A DNA stretch of 44,881 nucleotides from a virus. A program made the position numbers and the translations under genes. This document shows, piece after piece, positions 37,889-44,251 of the stretch (positions are counted from its first letter, which is position 1; each line of letters opens with the position of its first letter). Where the stretch lies: the IMG/VR virus record IMGVR_UViG_3300044611_002384, positions 1-44,881 of that record. One strand, given 5' to 3'. A model generated the notes under the pieces. It had not been told where the DNA came from and ran no database searches. It saw only the letters and a program-made list of their open reading frames with translations.

Positions 37889-38534
37889 AACTATTTCCTA
37901 AAATTTCTCGTATTTTATTGGTTAATTTTAACATATCGCTTTTATTAACCTTGGATCCACCGCGAAACTTCAAATATATTTCTCTTTCTTCTCCGCCCAG
38001 TTCACGATCTAATATGTCCAAAATCTCTTTATTTGCCACACTATCTCCTAGGGTTCCCTTAGAGTGAGTTTGATGAATTAAAGAAAAGTCTTCTACTCCT
38101 GTTAGATACATAAGGTTCTTTTTAGCATCGTTTCTTTTACTCCAACTAGCGTATAGATCACAATCCGCTTTGTTATTATATTTAGAGCACTGACTAACGC
38201 TAACCTTACAGTGAGCATCATACAGAGGGCATGTTAAGCAGGGTTTATTGGGGCGTTGGTAATTATCTCTCTTATAGTTAAAAAGACGATTCCTAACGTG
38301 GGTCCATAAGAAGTTTTCTAGTGGTCGTACACCATCATAATTTTTAACACCCTCCAAAGCAAATATGGTTATTTGCTGTTTCATATCCTCGTGCTCATGA
38401 TAGCCGAACTTAAACTTATAGGCCAATTTTTTGCTAATAACTTCAATAACTTCTAATAGTTCACTTTCAGATACTTTGACCTTCTTGCGCGCTTTGGTCT
38501 TTTTCTTTTTGGTCTGGTTGGGTTTCTTCTTCAT
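37881..38534 (-). CDS. Phage RNA polymerase sigma factor (gp55-like late type)
   Basis: A 217-residue protein with a sigma region 2-like core: AYKFKFGYHEHEDMKQQI, EGVKNYDGVRPLENFL, RNRLFNYKRDNYQRP, the pattern of T4 gp55-like late sigma factors. A lysine-rich N-terminus precedes it. Right after region 2 is a Cys cluster (C99, C102, C109, C116, C125). A C-terminal helical segment (ILDILDRELGGEEREIYLKF) could be a region-4-like element. It overlaps the next gene by 8 bases at the head of the packaging operon. It likely redirects host polymerase to late promoters, perhaps its own. Confidence 0.75.
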   Translation of the reverse strand: MKKKPNQTKKKKTKARKKVKVSESELLEVIEVISKKLAYKFKFGYHEHEDMKQQITIFALEGVKNYDGVRPLENFLWTHVRNRLFNYKRDNYQRPNKPCLTCPLYDAHCKVSVSQCSKYNNKADCDLYASWSKRNDAKKNLMYLTGVEDFSLIHQTHSKGTLGDSVANKEILDILDRELGGEEREIYLKFRGGSKVNKSDMLKLTNKIREILGNSYG

Positions 38535-38664
38535 TATTTTCTTGTAGTAATTGTGCTATGCTCTTTTCTGGATCTTTAATTTTAAGCTCTTTAGCTACTT
38601 CTGCTTCTAATGAGGCGCTAGCTTTGGTGTCTAGAACGGAAGGAATAAATTGGTAATTATCCAT
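38467..38664 (-). CDS. Small acidic protein at head of the late operon
   Basis: A 65-residue acidic, Gln/Glu-rich protein starting at ATG 38664 (MDNYQFIPSVLDT), with AGAGG 7 bases upstream. The end overlaps the sigma gene by 68 bases, more than usual here. It is the first gene of the minus-strand block, at the divergent promoter region. The function is unknown; overlap may couple its translation to the sigma factor. It could be an antagonist or partner of the sigma factor, but nothing in the sequence shows that. Confidence 0.45.
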   Translation of the reverse strand: MDNYQFIPSVLDTKASASLEAEVAKELKIKDPEKSIAQLLQENNEEETQPDQKEKDQSAQEGQSI

Positions 38665-38673
38665 GGTGGCCTC

Positions 38674-38740
38674 TTGCGAAAAAATGGTCAAGCTATACTA
38701 TATAGTAGTTGATACACAAATTTTGTCAAAAGGAGAGTAT
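38674..38740. promoter_or_regulatory. Divergent promoter region with palindrome ACTATATAGT
   Basis: This gap lies between genes read leftward (late block) and rightward (small DNA-binding protein). A plus-strand TTGCGA (38674) and TACTAT (38696-38701) are 16 bases apart. On the minus strand TTGACA (38724-38729) faces the late block. A perfect 10-base palindrome, ACTATATAGT (38697-38706), overlaps the -10 region and is a natural operator candidate for the adjacent DNA-binding protein. Confidence 0.4.
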
Positions 38741-38971
38741 ATGGCTACATATAAAAAGTGGACAGACGCTGAACTGCAGTTCATTCGAGATAATCTTAAT
38801 AGTTTAGCGGATAAGGACTTGGCCAATAAGCTTAGTGGTATGACCGGAGAAAATATTAGTCAAGCTATGGTTAGAAGGCAAAGACGAAAGCTGGGCGTTA
38901 ATAAGCCTAGGGGTCGTCCTCGCAAGGTTGTGGCGATTTCGGCTAATGATCAAAGTAGTACTGTGGGCTAA
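38741..38971 (+). CDS. Small DNA-binding protein with Myb/SANT-like motif and AT-hook
   Basis: A 76-residue protein; AAAGGAG lies 5 bases before ATG 38741. The N-terminal half, KKWTDAELQFIRDNLNSL, then DKDLANKLSG, looks like a helix-turn-helix of Myb/SANT type. The tail KPRGRPRK matches the AT-hook core GRP with basic flanks. It is transcribed away from the late block beside a palindrome and ends at a strong terminator, so it is probably a regulator of this switch region. The target is inferred. Confidence 0.75.
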   Translation: MATYKKWTDAELQFIRDNLNSLADKDLANKLSGMTGENISQAMVRRQRRKLGVNKPRGRPRKVVAISANDQSSTVG

Positions 38972-38985
38972 ATATCACAAAGAAA

Positions 38986-39018
38986 AGGGGCCTGGCAAAA
39001 AGCTGGGCCTCTTTTTTT
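38986..39018 (+). terminator. Rho-independent terminator
   Basis: An 11-pair stem (AGGGGCCTGGC / GCTGGGCCTCT with G-U pairs), a five-A loop and a run of seven T. It ends the transcript of the small DNA-binding protein just before the next start. Confidence 0.9.
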
Positions 39019-39037
39019 ATAACTATAGGGAGAGAGA

Positions 39038-39349
39038 ATGATGAAAAATATTATTTTAGGATTAGTTTTGATGTTGTGTGTTTTTGGTGAGAGGGGATTT
39101 GCTAATGAAGTAAGCTTTTATAATTATGGTTATGCTCCAGCATCTCCGGTAGTTGTAAATGTTCCACAGGTTCAAACAACGTGGGTTCCTATATCAACAG
39201 TTGTTAGTCAGCCAGTTGTTTATTATACAACTTATGTGTGGACCAATCCTGTGGTTGTTAATCCGTCGTGGGGCTTGGTGGAAAAGCATAGATGTTTTAT
39301 GTGGCCACCTAGATATTATTATGCGCCTTATCAGGCATATAAATACTAA
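39038..39349 (+). CDS. Small secreted Tyr/Val/Pro-rich protein
   Basis: A 103-residue protein with a signal peptide (MMKNIILGLVLMLCVFGERG, likely cut near residue 22). The mature part is rich in Tyr, Val, Trp and Pro (PVVVNVPQVQTTWVPIS, PPRYYYAPYQAY). Small exported proteins of this composition are common in planctomycetes. ATGATG begins it, preceded by AGGGAGAGAG. It lies between two terminators and is probably made alone. Function is unknown: an envelope protein or surface modifier of the infected cell is possible. Confidence 0.65.
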   Translation: MMKNIILGLVLMLCVFGERGFANEVSFYNYGYAPASPVVVNVPQVQTTWVPISTVVSQPVVYYTTYVWTNPVVVNPSWGLVEKHRCFMWPPRYYYAPYQAYKY

Positions 39350-39368
39350 TCGGTTAAGTTCAAAAATT

Positions 39369-39392
39369 AGCAGGCTTCGGCCTGCTTTTTTT
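39369..39392. terminator. Bidirectional terminator with UUCG loop
   Basis: A perfect 7-pair stem AGCAGGC / GCCTGCT closes a TTCG loop, with a T-run after it and an A-rich stretch before it. It serves the secreted-protein gene and also the converging minus-strand gene. Confidence 0.92.
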
Positions 39393-39445
39393 ATTGACTT
39401 TTGAAATTTTCTAATAAAAGAGTTAGGATAATAGTATAAATTATA

Positions 39446-39895
39446 TTAACCTATATCAAAACCAATAGAAAACCTATTACATTTTGACCAAACACAATGC
39501 CACTGTGGAATATCAAAAATTCTAATATTAAAACCAGTTTCATCTTTATCTATTATAATATTATCTTTTTCCACGTCATACCAATTCATACCACTATCAC
39601 CACTTTCTGACCACGATATATATATTCTTTTGCCAGATTTTGGACCGTTAGTATGCCACCCCATGCCGCCGTGTGGTGGATAAAATATGAGATTTTTGCA
39701 TCTATACCCTAAAAATTCCATGTGCTCTTCTAAAAATATTTTTTGAAAATAGCCGGTTTTGTTTTCATAATCCAACAAGTCTAATGGTCTATCGAATAGT
39801 TTATCAAAATTAAAATCTGTCGTATTAACATAATTTGTGCGATTAATATTATTTAATAGATGTTTGATGCTTATATTATCTAATTTAAAATTCAT
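39446..39895 (-). CDS. 2OG-Fe(II) oxygenase-like protein
   Basis: A 149-residue protein with the jelly-roll pattern of a phage oxygenase-like family. YPPHGGMGWHTN (72-83) gives H81 and N83, then KRIYISWSESGD, then IFDIPQWHCVWSKCNRFSIG gives H133 and R141. The canonical metal triad is HxD...H; here Asn replaces Asp, so activity is uncertain. It overlaps the start of the gene before it by 4 bases. A hydroxylation role on protein or nucleotide is suggested by family only. Confidence 0.6.
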   Translation of the reverse strand: MNFKLDNISIKHLLNNINRTNYVNTTDFNFDKLFDRPLDLLDYENKTGYFQKIFLEEHMEFLGYRCKNLIFYPPHGGMGWHTNGPKSGKRIYISWSESGDSGMNWYDVEKDNIIIDKDETGFNIRIFDIPQWHCVWSKCNRFSIGFDIG

Positions 39896-41142
39896 TGTAT
39901 ATTAGCTGAAAAAGATTGTACTCTCGCTCCCCATTCGTTTAAGATATACAATCTGATTATATCATTAGTAGCCACAGAAAATGTTGTAGATCTAGACAGT
40001 GTGGCTCCGGTTGGGAAGGATGGATCCCAAGCCAATGTGTTGTTTTTCGTGACCTGTATTATATCACACCCAAAATCACCACAACCACTGCGTACTGTCA
40101 TTGTCAGACTTAATATTCCGGCAGTAAGAGATGTGAACATTAAATATGTGCCATTATTTTCAACTAATCCATTCCATATTAATGGACTAGAAGATGTTCC
40201 AGAACCCGCAGATGTATTAAATACCCCAGTTGAAGCTTTTTGTAATAAAGCTGAAGGAGAAGGAGTAGTAGTCGGGGCGATTGTGGTTGTAGTTGTCGGG
40301 ACAGCCGTGGTCGTGGTTGGCACTACCGTTGTTGTGGTTGGTGCTACTGTTGTGGTTGGCACTACCGTTGTTGTGGTTGGCACTACCGTTGTTGTGGTTG
40401 GTGCTACTGTTGTGGTTGGCACTACCGTGGTAGTTGTTGTGGGAGTAACCGTGGTCGTGGTTGGCGCTACTGTGGTCGTGGTTGTGGGAGCAACCGTTGT
40501 TGTGGTTGGCGCTACTGTGGTCGTGGTTGTGGGAGCAACCGTTGTTGTGGTTGGCGCTACTGTGGTAGTTGAGAACGGTCCGCTAGTTGTAGTGGACAAT
40601 CCCGTGCAGTCGGTAAAAGCTTGGTCGTTATCAAATATGGTAATGGGGAATCCAATTTTATCTATTCTTTTGGTTATAATAAGCTCAGAGTTATTATTTA
40701 AAGATGATAAGCTATTGAATATTGTGGTGGGTCTATAGGACGTATATCCAGAACCAGAAGGATTAACAGCATAAATGGTATCTATATGAGATTTACATTC
40801 ATTAGAAATAGAGTCTAGAGACACATTAGGGCCATTATATGCTAGAATATTTAATTGTTGAGCAGTAGAATAGATCAGAGTGGGGTTTGTGGGTTGTAGA
40901 GATGGTGGTATATCTATGGAAACGGGCTGTTGTGAGACGATGATATAGGACACATTAGACTTTAGAGTGGATAGTGAATTAAATAAAGATGCTGGATTGT
41001 ATGATATGTATCCCGATCCACTATTGTTTGTGGCATAAATGGCCGATATATGCTGTGAACTACCGAAAATTGAGCTTGCGGGAGTGTCCTGAAATGTCCA
41101 TTCTACTATGGTGATTCTTTTATTTAAAATTATTTGAGTCAT
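39892..41142 (-). CDS. Thr/Pro-linked adhesin-like protein with repeated N-terminal module
   Basis: A 416-residue protein with two N-terminal copies (about residues 30-70 and 119-158) of a module with NxSGSGY(I/T)SY and (S/T)(L/I)FNSL. The same module occurs once at the start of the permuted-FGE protein. Thr/Pro linkers of about 100 residues follow (TTTVAP type), then a beta-rich C-terminal domain (SGCGDFGCDIIQVTKNN, ATLSRSTTFSVATND). It is probably a virion or cell-surface binding protein. It starts after AGGACACC and is coupled to the oxygenase-like gene. Confidence 0.6.
   Translation of the reverse strand: MTQIILNKRITIVEWTFQDTPASSIFGSSQHISAIYATNNSGSGYISYNPASLFNSLSTLKSNVSYIIVSQQPVSIDIPPSLQPTNPTLIYSTAQQLNILAYNGPNVSLDSISNECKSHIDTIYAVNPSGSGYTSYRPTTIFNSLSSLNNNSELIITKRIDKIGFPITIFDNDQAFTDCTGLSTTTSGPFSTTTVAPTTTTVAPTTTTTVAPTTTTVAPTTTTTVAPTTTTVTPTTTTTVVPTTTVAPTTTTVVPTTTTVVPTTTVAPTTTTVVPTTTTAVPTTTTTIAPTTTPSPSALLQKASTGVFNTSAGSGTSSSPLIWNGLVENNGTYLMFTSLTAGILSLTMTVRSGCGDFGCDIIQVTKNNTLAWDPSFPTGATLSRSTTFSVATNDIIRLYILNEWGARVQSFSANIQ
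40262..40572. repeat. Thr/Val/Pro linker repeat tract
   Basis: Repeats of about 12-27 bases (GTTGTGGTTGGCACTACC types) encode TTTVAPTT and TTTVVPTT units on the minus strand. The long frame on the plus strand is a shadow. Confidence 0.85.
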
Positions 41143-41197
41143 TTTGGTGTCCTATTATTAATGTAGCACATGTTATGATTTACACCGCATCGGGGTG

Positions 41198-41225
41198 TTG
41201 ACTTTACAAAATTTTCTGATAGGCT
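41198..41225 (+). promoter_or_regulatory. Possible promoter of the S8 protease gene
   Basis: TTGACT (41198) and TAGGCT (41220) lie 16 bases apart, 48 bases before the start. The -10 is weak, so this is tentative. Confidence 0.35.
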
Positions 41226-41272
41226 GGCAACTAGTGGCAAAAATGTTCACAAAGTTTCGAAAGGACTCGACT

Positions 41273-42517
41273 ATGAAGAAGACTACTCTAGGGATAGAGA
41301 ATCTAGAAAATAGGTCTCTTTTAACTCCTGTGGTGGCAATTATAGATAGCGGCATAGATATTAATCATGAAGGTTTAAAAGATAGTTTGTGGAAAAATCC
41401 TGGGGAAATAGTGGCTAATAATATTGATGATGATAACAATGGATATGTGGATGATATCTATGGGTGGAATTTTAGCGGAAATAATAATGTGGTGCAGGAT
41501 GGGTACGGTCATGGTACTCATGTGGGTGGGATAGTATCTAGTTATGGGGCGGTTAAAATAATGGTGTTGAAATTTCAGGATGATAGGGGATTGGGTTTTA
41601 CGGGCGATGCTATAAGGTCTATTGATTATGTGGTGATGATGAAAAGGGATTTTGGGGTGGATGTGGTGGCTATAAATAATAGTTGGGGTGGAACTACTGG
41701 TTATTCGAGCGCGTTAGATGGCGCTATAACTAGAGCGGGCGAACAGAATATAGTTTTTGTTGCAGCTGCTGGGAATAGTGGATCAGATAATGATCTTGTT
41801 CCTAGATATCCTAGTTCTTACCCTCAGTCTAATATTATAGCTGTTGCGGCTTGTGGGTCAGATAATGTAACCTTGGCGGGGTTTTCTAATTATGGAAAAA
41901 ATAGTGTAGATGTTGCGGCTCGTGGAACAGCAATATATTCAACACTACCTGGTAATAGATATGGATATTTGAGTGGAACTAGTATGGCTGCTCCTCAAGT
42001 TAGTGGAACAATAGCAGCATTGTGCAGAAAATATGGGCCTATGAGAGTGGAGGATATTAGAGCGAAAATTTTTAGTACTGTTGATACTAGTGTGGGATTG
42101 ATGGATAAAGTGAGTAGTGGGGGATCTTTAAATGCTGGTCGGGCCTTGGGGGATGAGAGTTTTAAAGTGGTGGCTCCTTCTTTGCCAGTAGTTGTTAAAA
42201 GCTGGAATGAGAGAGTGGTGGGGCGAGTTGATATAATGAATATTAATAGAGTGAGAGGGTGGACTTTAGATTCTGATAGGATTCATGATAGGGTTAGGGT
42301 CAAAGTATTAATTAATAATGTGGTGGTGAGCGTGGCGGATGCTAATAGATATAGAAACGATCTGAGGCGTTGGGGCGATGGTAGCCATGGATTCGACTTT
42401 AGATTAAATCGCAGAATGTTCGCTAGAGGATGGAATGAGGTCAAGGTGGTGGCTGAGAATAAAGATACGGGGGAGCTTAAGGTTATAGGTTTCAAGAGAA
42501 TTAGGAGAATAATATAA
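41273..42517 (+). CDS. Subtilisin-like (S8) serine protease with planctomycete-type N-terminus
   Basis: A 414-residue protein; ATG 41273 follows AAAGGA by 8 bases. The frame opens earlier (41195), but that start has no site. Residues 1-17 (MKKTTLGIENLENRSLL) match the planctomycete LExRxLL-type motif. The catalytic triad is D25 (AIIDSG), H80 (GHGTHVGG) and S237 (SGTSMAAP), with N168 for the oxyanion hole. There is no classical pro-domain between the motif and D25. The C-terminal 110 residues (RVRGWTLDSD...GDGSHGFDFRL) resemble a domain common in planctomycete surface proteins. It probably acts outside the cell or on the envelope, and may have been taken from the host. Confidence 0.85.
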   Translation: MKKTTLGIENLENRSLLTPVVAIIDSGIDINHEGLKDSLWKNPGEIVANNIDDDNNGYVDDIYGWNFSGNNNVVQDGYGHGTHVGGIVSSYGAVKIMVLKFQDDRGLGFTGDAIRSIDYVVMMKRDFGVDVVAINNSWGGTTGYSSALDGAITRAGEQNIVFVAAAGNSGSDNDLVPRYPSSYPQSNIIAVAACGSDNVTLAGFSNYGKNSVDVAARGTAIYSTLPGNRYGYLSGTSMAAPQVSGTIAALCRKYGPMRVEDIRAKIFSTVDTSVGLMDKVSSGGSLNAGRALGDESFKVVAPSLPVVVKSWNERVVGRVDIMNINRVRGWTLDSDRIHDRVRVKVLINNVVVSVADANRYRNDLRRWGDGSHGFDFRLNRRMFARGWNEVKVVAENKDTGELKVIGFKRIRRII

Positions 42518-42624
42518 TGGCTATTAAACTGGCCAATTTAGTATAGGGGTGCCTACTATTTTTGGACCTCCGGCGACTTTAGGCCGCCCAAATTGTGTAC
42601 CTTATCTAAATTGAAAAAACCTCC

Positions 42625-42660
42625 CTTGCCCTAAAGCCTTATGAGGCAAGAGTTTAGGGC
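42625..42660 (+). other. Mutually exclusive hairpins before repeat R1
   Basis: CTTGCC (42625-42630) pairs with GGCAAG (42645-42650), while GCCCTAAA (42628-42635) pairs with TTTAGGGC (42653-42660). The arms overlap, so only one can form; TTTAGGGC is also the left arm of stem-loop R1. This arrangement is like a switch or attenuator. The 263-base gap around it holds no gene. Confidence 0.4.
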
Positions 42661-42695
42661 GAGTATGGCCCGCAAAATTTGTCCTAAGTACTTAT
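42651..42695 (+). repeat. Intergenic stem-loop repeat, copy R1
   Basis: This is the first of four copies of a GC-rich stem-loop in the right arm. TTTAGGGC is the left arm and GTCCTAAG the right, around a 21-base loop GAG...GGCCCGCAAAATTTG. The loop is conserved better than the stem. It follows the protease gene and precedes the first small gene. Confidence 0.8.
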
Positions 42696-42780
42696 GTAGC
42701 AAGGATTTACGTTAAATAAATATCTTTCAAGTATACGTTGGGATATGTCGATATTGTATATATAAGAAAGAGAGGCTATA

Positions 42781-42957
42781 ATGTACGATATGATTTTGGC
42801 TATCACGTTCATGGGATTTGGGGTTGGATACGAGGGATATAGTGATGGGAAATATTATCTTGGGACGTATACTCCTACTAAGGAATATGGGTGGGTTGTA
42901 GAGAATGGGGAAATTCATTTAGATTCTATTCTAGAAAAAACAAATGTTCAGTATTGA
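42781..42957 (+). CDS. Small protein of unknown function
   Basis: 58 residues (MYDMILAITFMGFGVGYEGY...), with GAGAGG 7 bases before ATG. It has a hydrophobic start and a polar, Tyr/Gly-rich end. The stop TGA overlaps the -35 element of the next promoter, showing how compact this arm is. Function unknown. Confidence 0.5.
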   Translation: MYDMILAITFMGFGVGYEGYSDGKYYLGTYTPTKEYGWVVENGEIHLDSILEKTNVQY

Positions 42958-42982
42958 CCACAAATAGCCGATACTGTATAAT
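42954..42982 (+). promoter_or_regulatory. Sigma70-type promoter
   Basis: TTGACC (42954) and TATAAT (42977-42982) with 17 bases between them, 32 bases before the next start. Near-consensus for the host housekeeping sigma factor. Confidence 0.8.
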
Positions 42983-43013
42983 AGATACAACACAAGAGAA
43001 GAAGGAAAGAACA

Positions 43014-43166
43014 ATGGAAAACGATCTGCTGTATATGGCTCGCTCGCTGGGTTTCGAAGGAGAATCGCGGGAGGATCTGAATAGACTGTGCGATGAGCAT
43101 AAGGTATCGGACGATATGCGAGAGAAGATGGTTAAGGAATACGAAGAAGGATATTTTGATTGGTGA
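43014..43166 (+). CDS. Small acidic protein
   Basis: 50 residues (MENDLLYMARSLGFEGESRE...), with AAGGAAAG 6 bases before ATG; helical and acidic, soluble. It has its own promoter. Function unknown. Confidence 0.55.
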   Translation: MENDLLYMARSLGFEGESREDLNRLCDEHKVSDDMREKMVKEYEEGYFDW

Positions 43167-43180
43167 ATATCGGTACAGTA

Positions 43181-43208
43181 TTGATTCCTAAAGATTTTGT
43201 GGTATAAT
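43181..43208 (+). promoter_or_regulatory. Sigma70-type promoter, cassette copy
   Basis: TTGATT (43181) and TATAAT (43203-43208), 16 bases apart. From the -35 to the ribosome site the sequence is close to the promoter at 43481, including GGTATAAT and CGATATAAGAAGTAA. It probably arose by duplication. Confidence 0.8.
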
Positions 43209-43237
43209 ACCGATATAAGAAGTAAAGGAGAAAAGAG

Positions 43238-43324
43238 ATGAGTTGCCCTGACCCACTGTATGATTATGCTGATTGGCTCGAAGAAGACGAAAGGGAATAC
43301 GATGAACCCGAATCAGACGAGTAG
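43238..43324 (+). CDS. Very small acidic protein
   Basis: 28 residues (MSCPDPLYDYADWLEEDERE...), with AAAGGAG 7 bases before ATG and a strong promoter. Highly acidic. The end overlaps another small frame at 43302. Function unknown. Confidence 0.5.
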   Translation: MSCPDPLYDYADWLEEDEREYDEPESDE

Positions 43325-43379
43325 CGAATTGGCTATGATTGTTGCTATTCTTAAGGATATGAATAGTAAACGTAAGTAG
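43302..43379 (+). CDS. Overlapping very small protein (tentative)
   Basis: 25 residues (MNPNQTSSELAMIVAILKDM...), in another frame overlapping the previous gene by 23 bases, with AAAGGGAA 5 bases before ATG. Overlapping small genes are plausible here; nothing else supports it. Confidence 0.35.
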   Translation: MNPNQTSSELAMIVAILKDMNSKRK

Positions 43380-43390
43380 TTGCTACGTAA

Positions 43391-43435
43391 GCACTTAGGG
43401 CGAGCCGGCCCCGCAAAATTTGACGTAAGTGCTTA
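43391..43435 (+). repeat. Intergenic stem-loop repeat, copy R2
   Basis: GCACTTAGGGCGAG ... GACGTAAGTGC, with a seven-pair outer stem and the loop GAGCCGGCCCCGCAAAATTTG. Second copy of the element, just after the overlapping small frames. Confidence 0.85.
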
Positions 43436-43480
43436 TCCCGTAACGAGTTATATCTAATCTAAAAAAACATTTGTATAGTA

Positions 43481-43508
43481 TTGACTTTTAAAGAATCTTT
43501 GGTATAAT
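43481..43508 (+). promoter_or_regulatory. Sigma70-type promoter, cassette copy
   Basis: TTGACT (43481) and TATAAT (43503-43508), 16 bases apart, followed by CGATATAAGAAGTAAG and the ribosome site. Near-copy of the promoter at 43181. Confidence 0.8.
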
Positions 43509-43545
43509 GTCGATATAAGAAGTAAGAAAGAAAGAGAGAAAGAAG

Positions 43546-43692
43546 ATGATGAATAAGACTATGAAGAATGCAAGTAAGAGAATTAAGAATCTTCAGATTC
43601 GTGAAAAGGCATATGCTATGCCGATTGTGAATAAAGATATGATGATGAATGATGAAAGCGTAAAGAAGTTTTTTGAGAGTATGAAAAACTAA
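43546..43692 (+). CDS. Small basic protein
   Basis: 48 residues with two adjacent ATGs (43546, 43549). Basic and helical (MKNASKRIKNLQIREKAYAM). The leader has a purine-rich AAGAAAGAAAGAGAG site. It is soluble and could bind nucleic acid because it is basic. Function unknown. Confidence 0.5.
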   Translation: MMNKTMKNASKRIKNLQIREKAYAMPIVNKDMMMNDESVKKFFESMKN

Positions 43693-43695
43693 CGC

Positions 43696-43725
43696 TTGAC
43701 AACAAACTATCCGATAAGGTATAAT
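43696..43725 (+). promoter_or_regulatory. Sigma70-type promoter of a leaderless gene
   Basis: TTGACA (43696) and TATAAT (43720-43725), 18 bases apart. The start codon follows the -10 by only six bases, so transcription would start at or next to the ATG. Confidence 0.85.
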
Positions 43726-43731
43726 GTGATC

Positions 43732-43881
43732 ATGGGAAACAAGAAACATATCTGGTGGACAACCGCTAATCGGATTGGTGATCGCTTTGTGCTGTATGTG
43801 AATGGGGAAATTATGGGTAATTACCTCACTCTTGACGAATGTTGGAATCTTTATCAGGCTATCTCAAAGGAAACAAAATGA
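43732..43881 (+). CDS. Small protein translated from a predicted leaderless mRNA
   Basis: 49 residues (MGNKKHIWWTTANRIGDRFV...), soluble, with a beta-hairpin look (YVNGEIMGNYLTLDECWNLY). There is no ribosome site and the -10 box sits six bases before the ATG. Translation of the next gene is coupled by an ATGA overlap. Function unknown. Confidence 0.6.
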   Translation: MGNKKHIWWTTANRIGDRFVLYVNGEIMGNYLTLDECWNLYQAISKETK

Positions 43882-44075
43882 GCGTTTATTCTTTTGCTTG
43901 GTTGGTTGAGGCTATGCGTACTCGTCGTGAAATCATTCTGGTAAGCCATGATTGCAAGCCTGTAAAGGGTTTGGTGAATGGTATTCGGCCGGAAGATGGT
44001 AGCGGAAAGAATTGGCTTGTGACCATTTGTTCAGTAGGCCAACCATCTAAGGAAGTGTTTGTTCAGGCGTCGTAA
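43878..44075 (+). CDS. Small soluble protein
   Basis: 65 residues (MSVYSFAWLVEAMRTRREII...), mixed alpha/beta, with AAAGGA 8 bases before the ATG in the end of the previous gene. It is followed by stem-loop R3. Function unknown. Confidence 0.55.
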   Translation: MSVYSFAWLVEAMRTRREIILVSHDCKPVKGLVNGIRPEDGSGKNWLVTICSVGQPSKEVFVQAS

Positions 44076-44090
44076 GGCGTTGTGAACAAA

Positions 44091-44136
44091 GGACTTACGG
44101 CGAGCCGGCGCCGCGAAATTCGCCCTAAGTATATGC
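44091..44136 (+). repeat. Intergenic stem-loop repeat, copy R3
   Basis: ACTTACGGCGA (44093-44103) pairs with TCGCCCTAAGT (44120-44130) at ten of eleven positions, around a GC-rich loop containing GCCGGCGCC. Third copy and the strongest stem. Confidence 0.88.
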
Positions 44137-44192
44137 TACATATAGACTTACAACGCAAAATAAAAAATCTGAAAAAATTCATGTGGCTAGGC

Positions 44193-44221
44193 TTGACAAG
44201 CCGATATTAGTAGTGTAGAAT
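44193..44221 (+). promoter_or_regulatory. Sigma70-type promoter
   Basis: TTGACA (44193) and TAGAAT (44216-44221), 17 bases apart. An ATG lies six bases after the -10, as in the leaderless gene, but a later ATG has a purine-rich site. Confidence 0.75.
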
Positions 44222-44251
44222 CGTGGTATGAGAAAGAAAGAGGAAAAGAAG

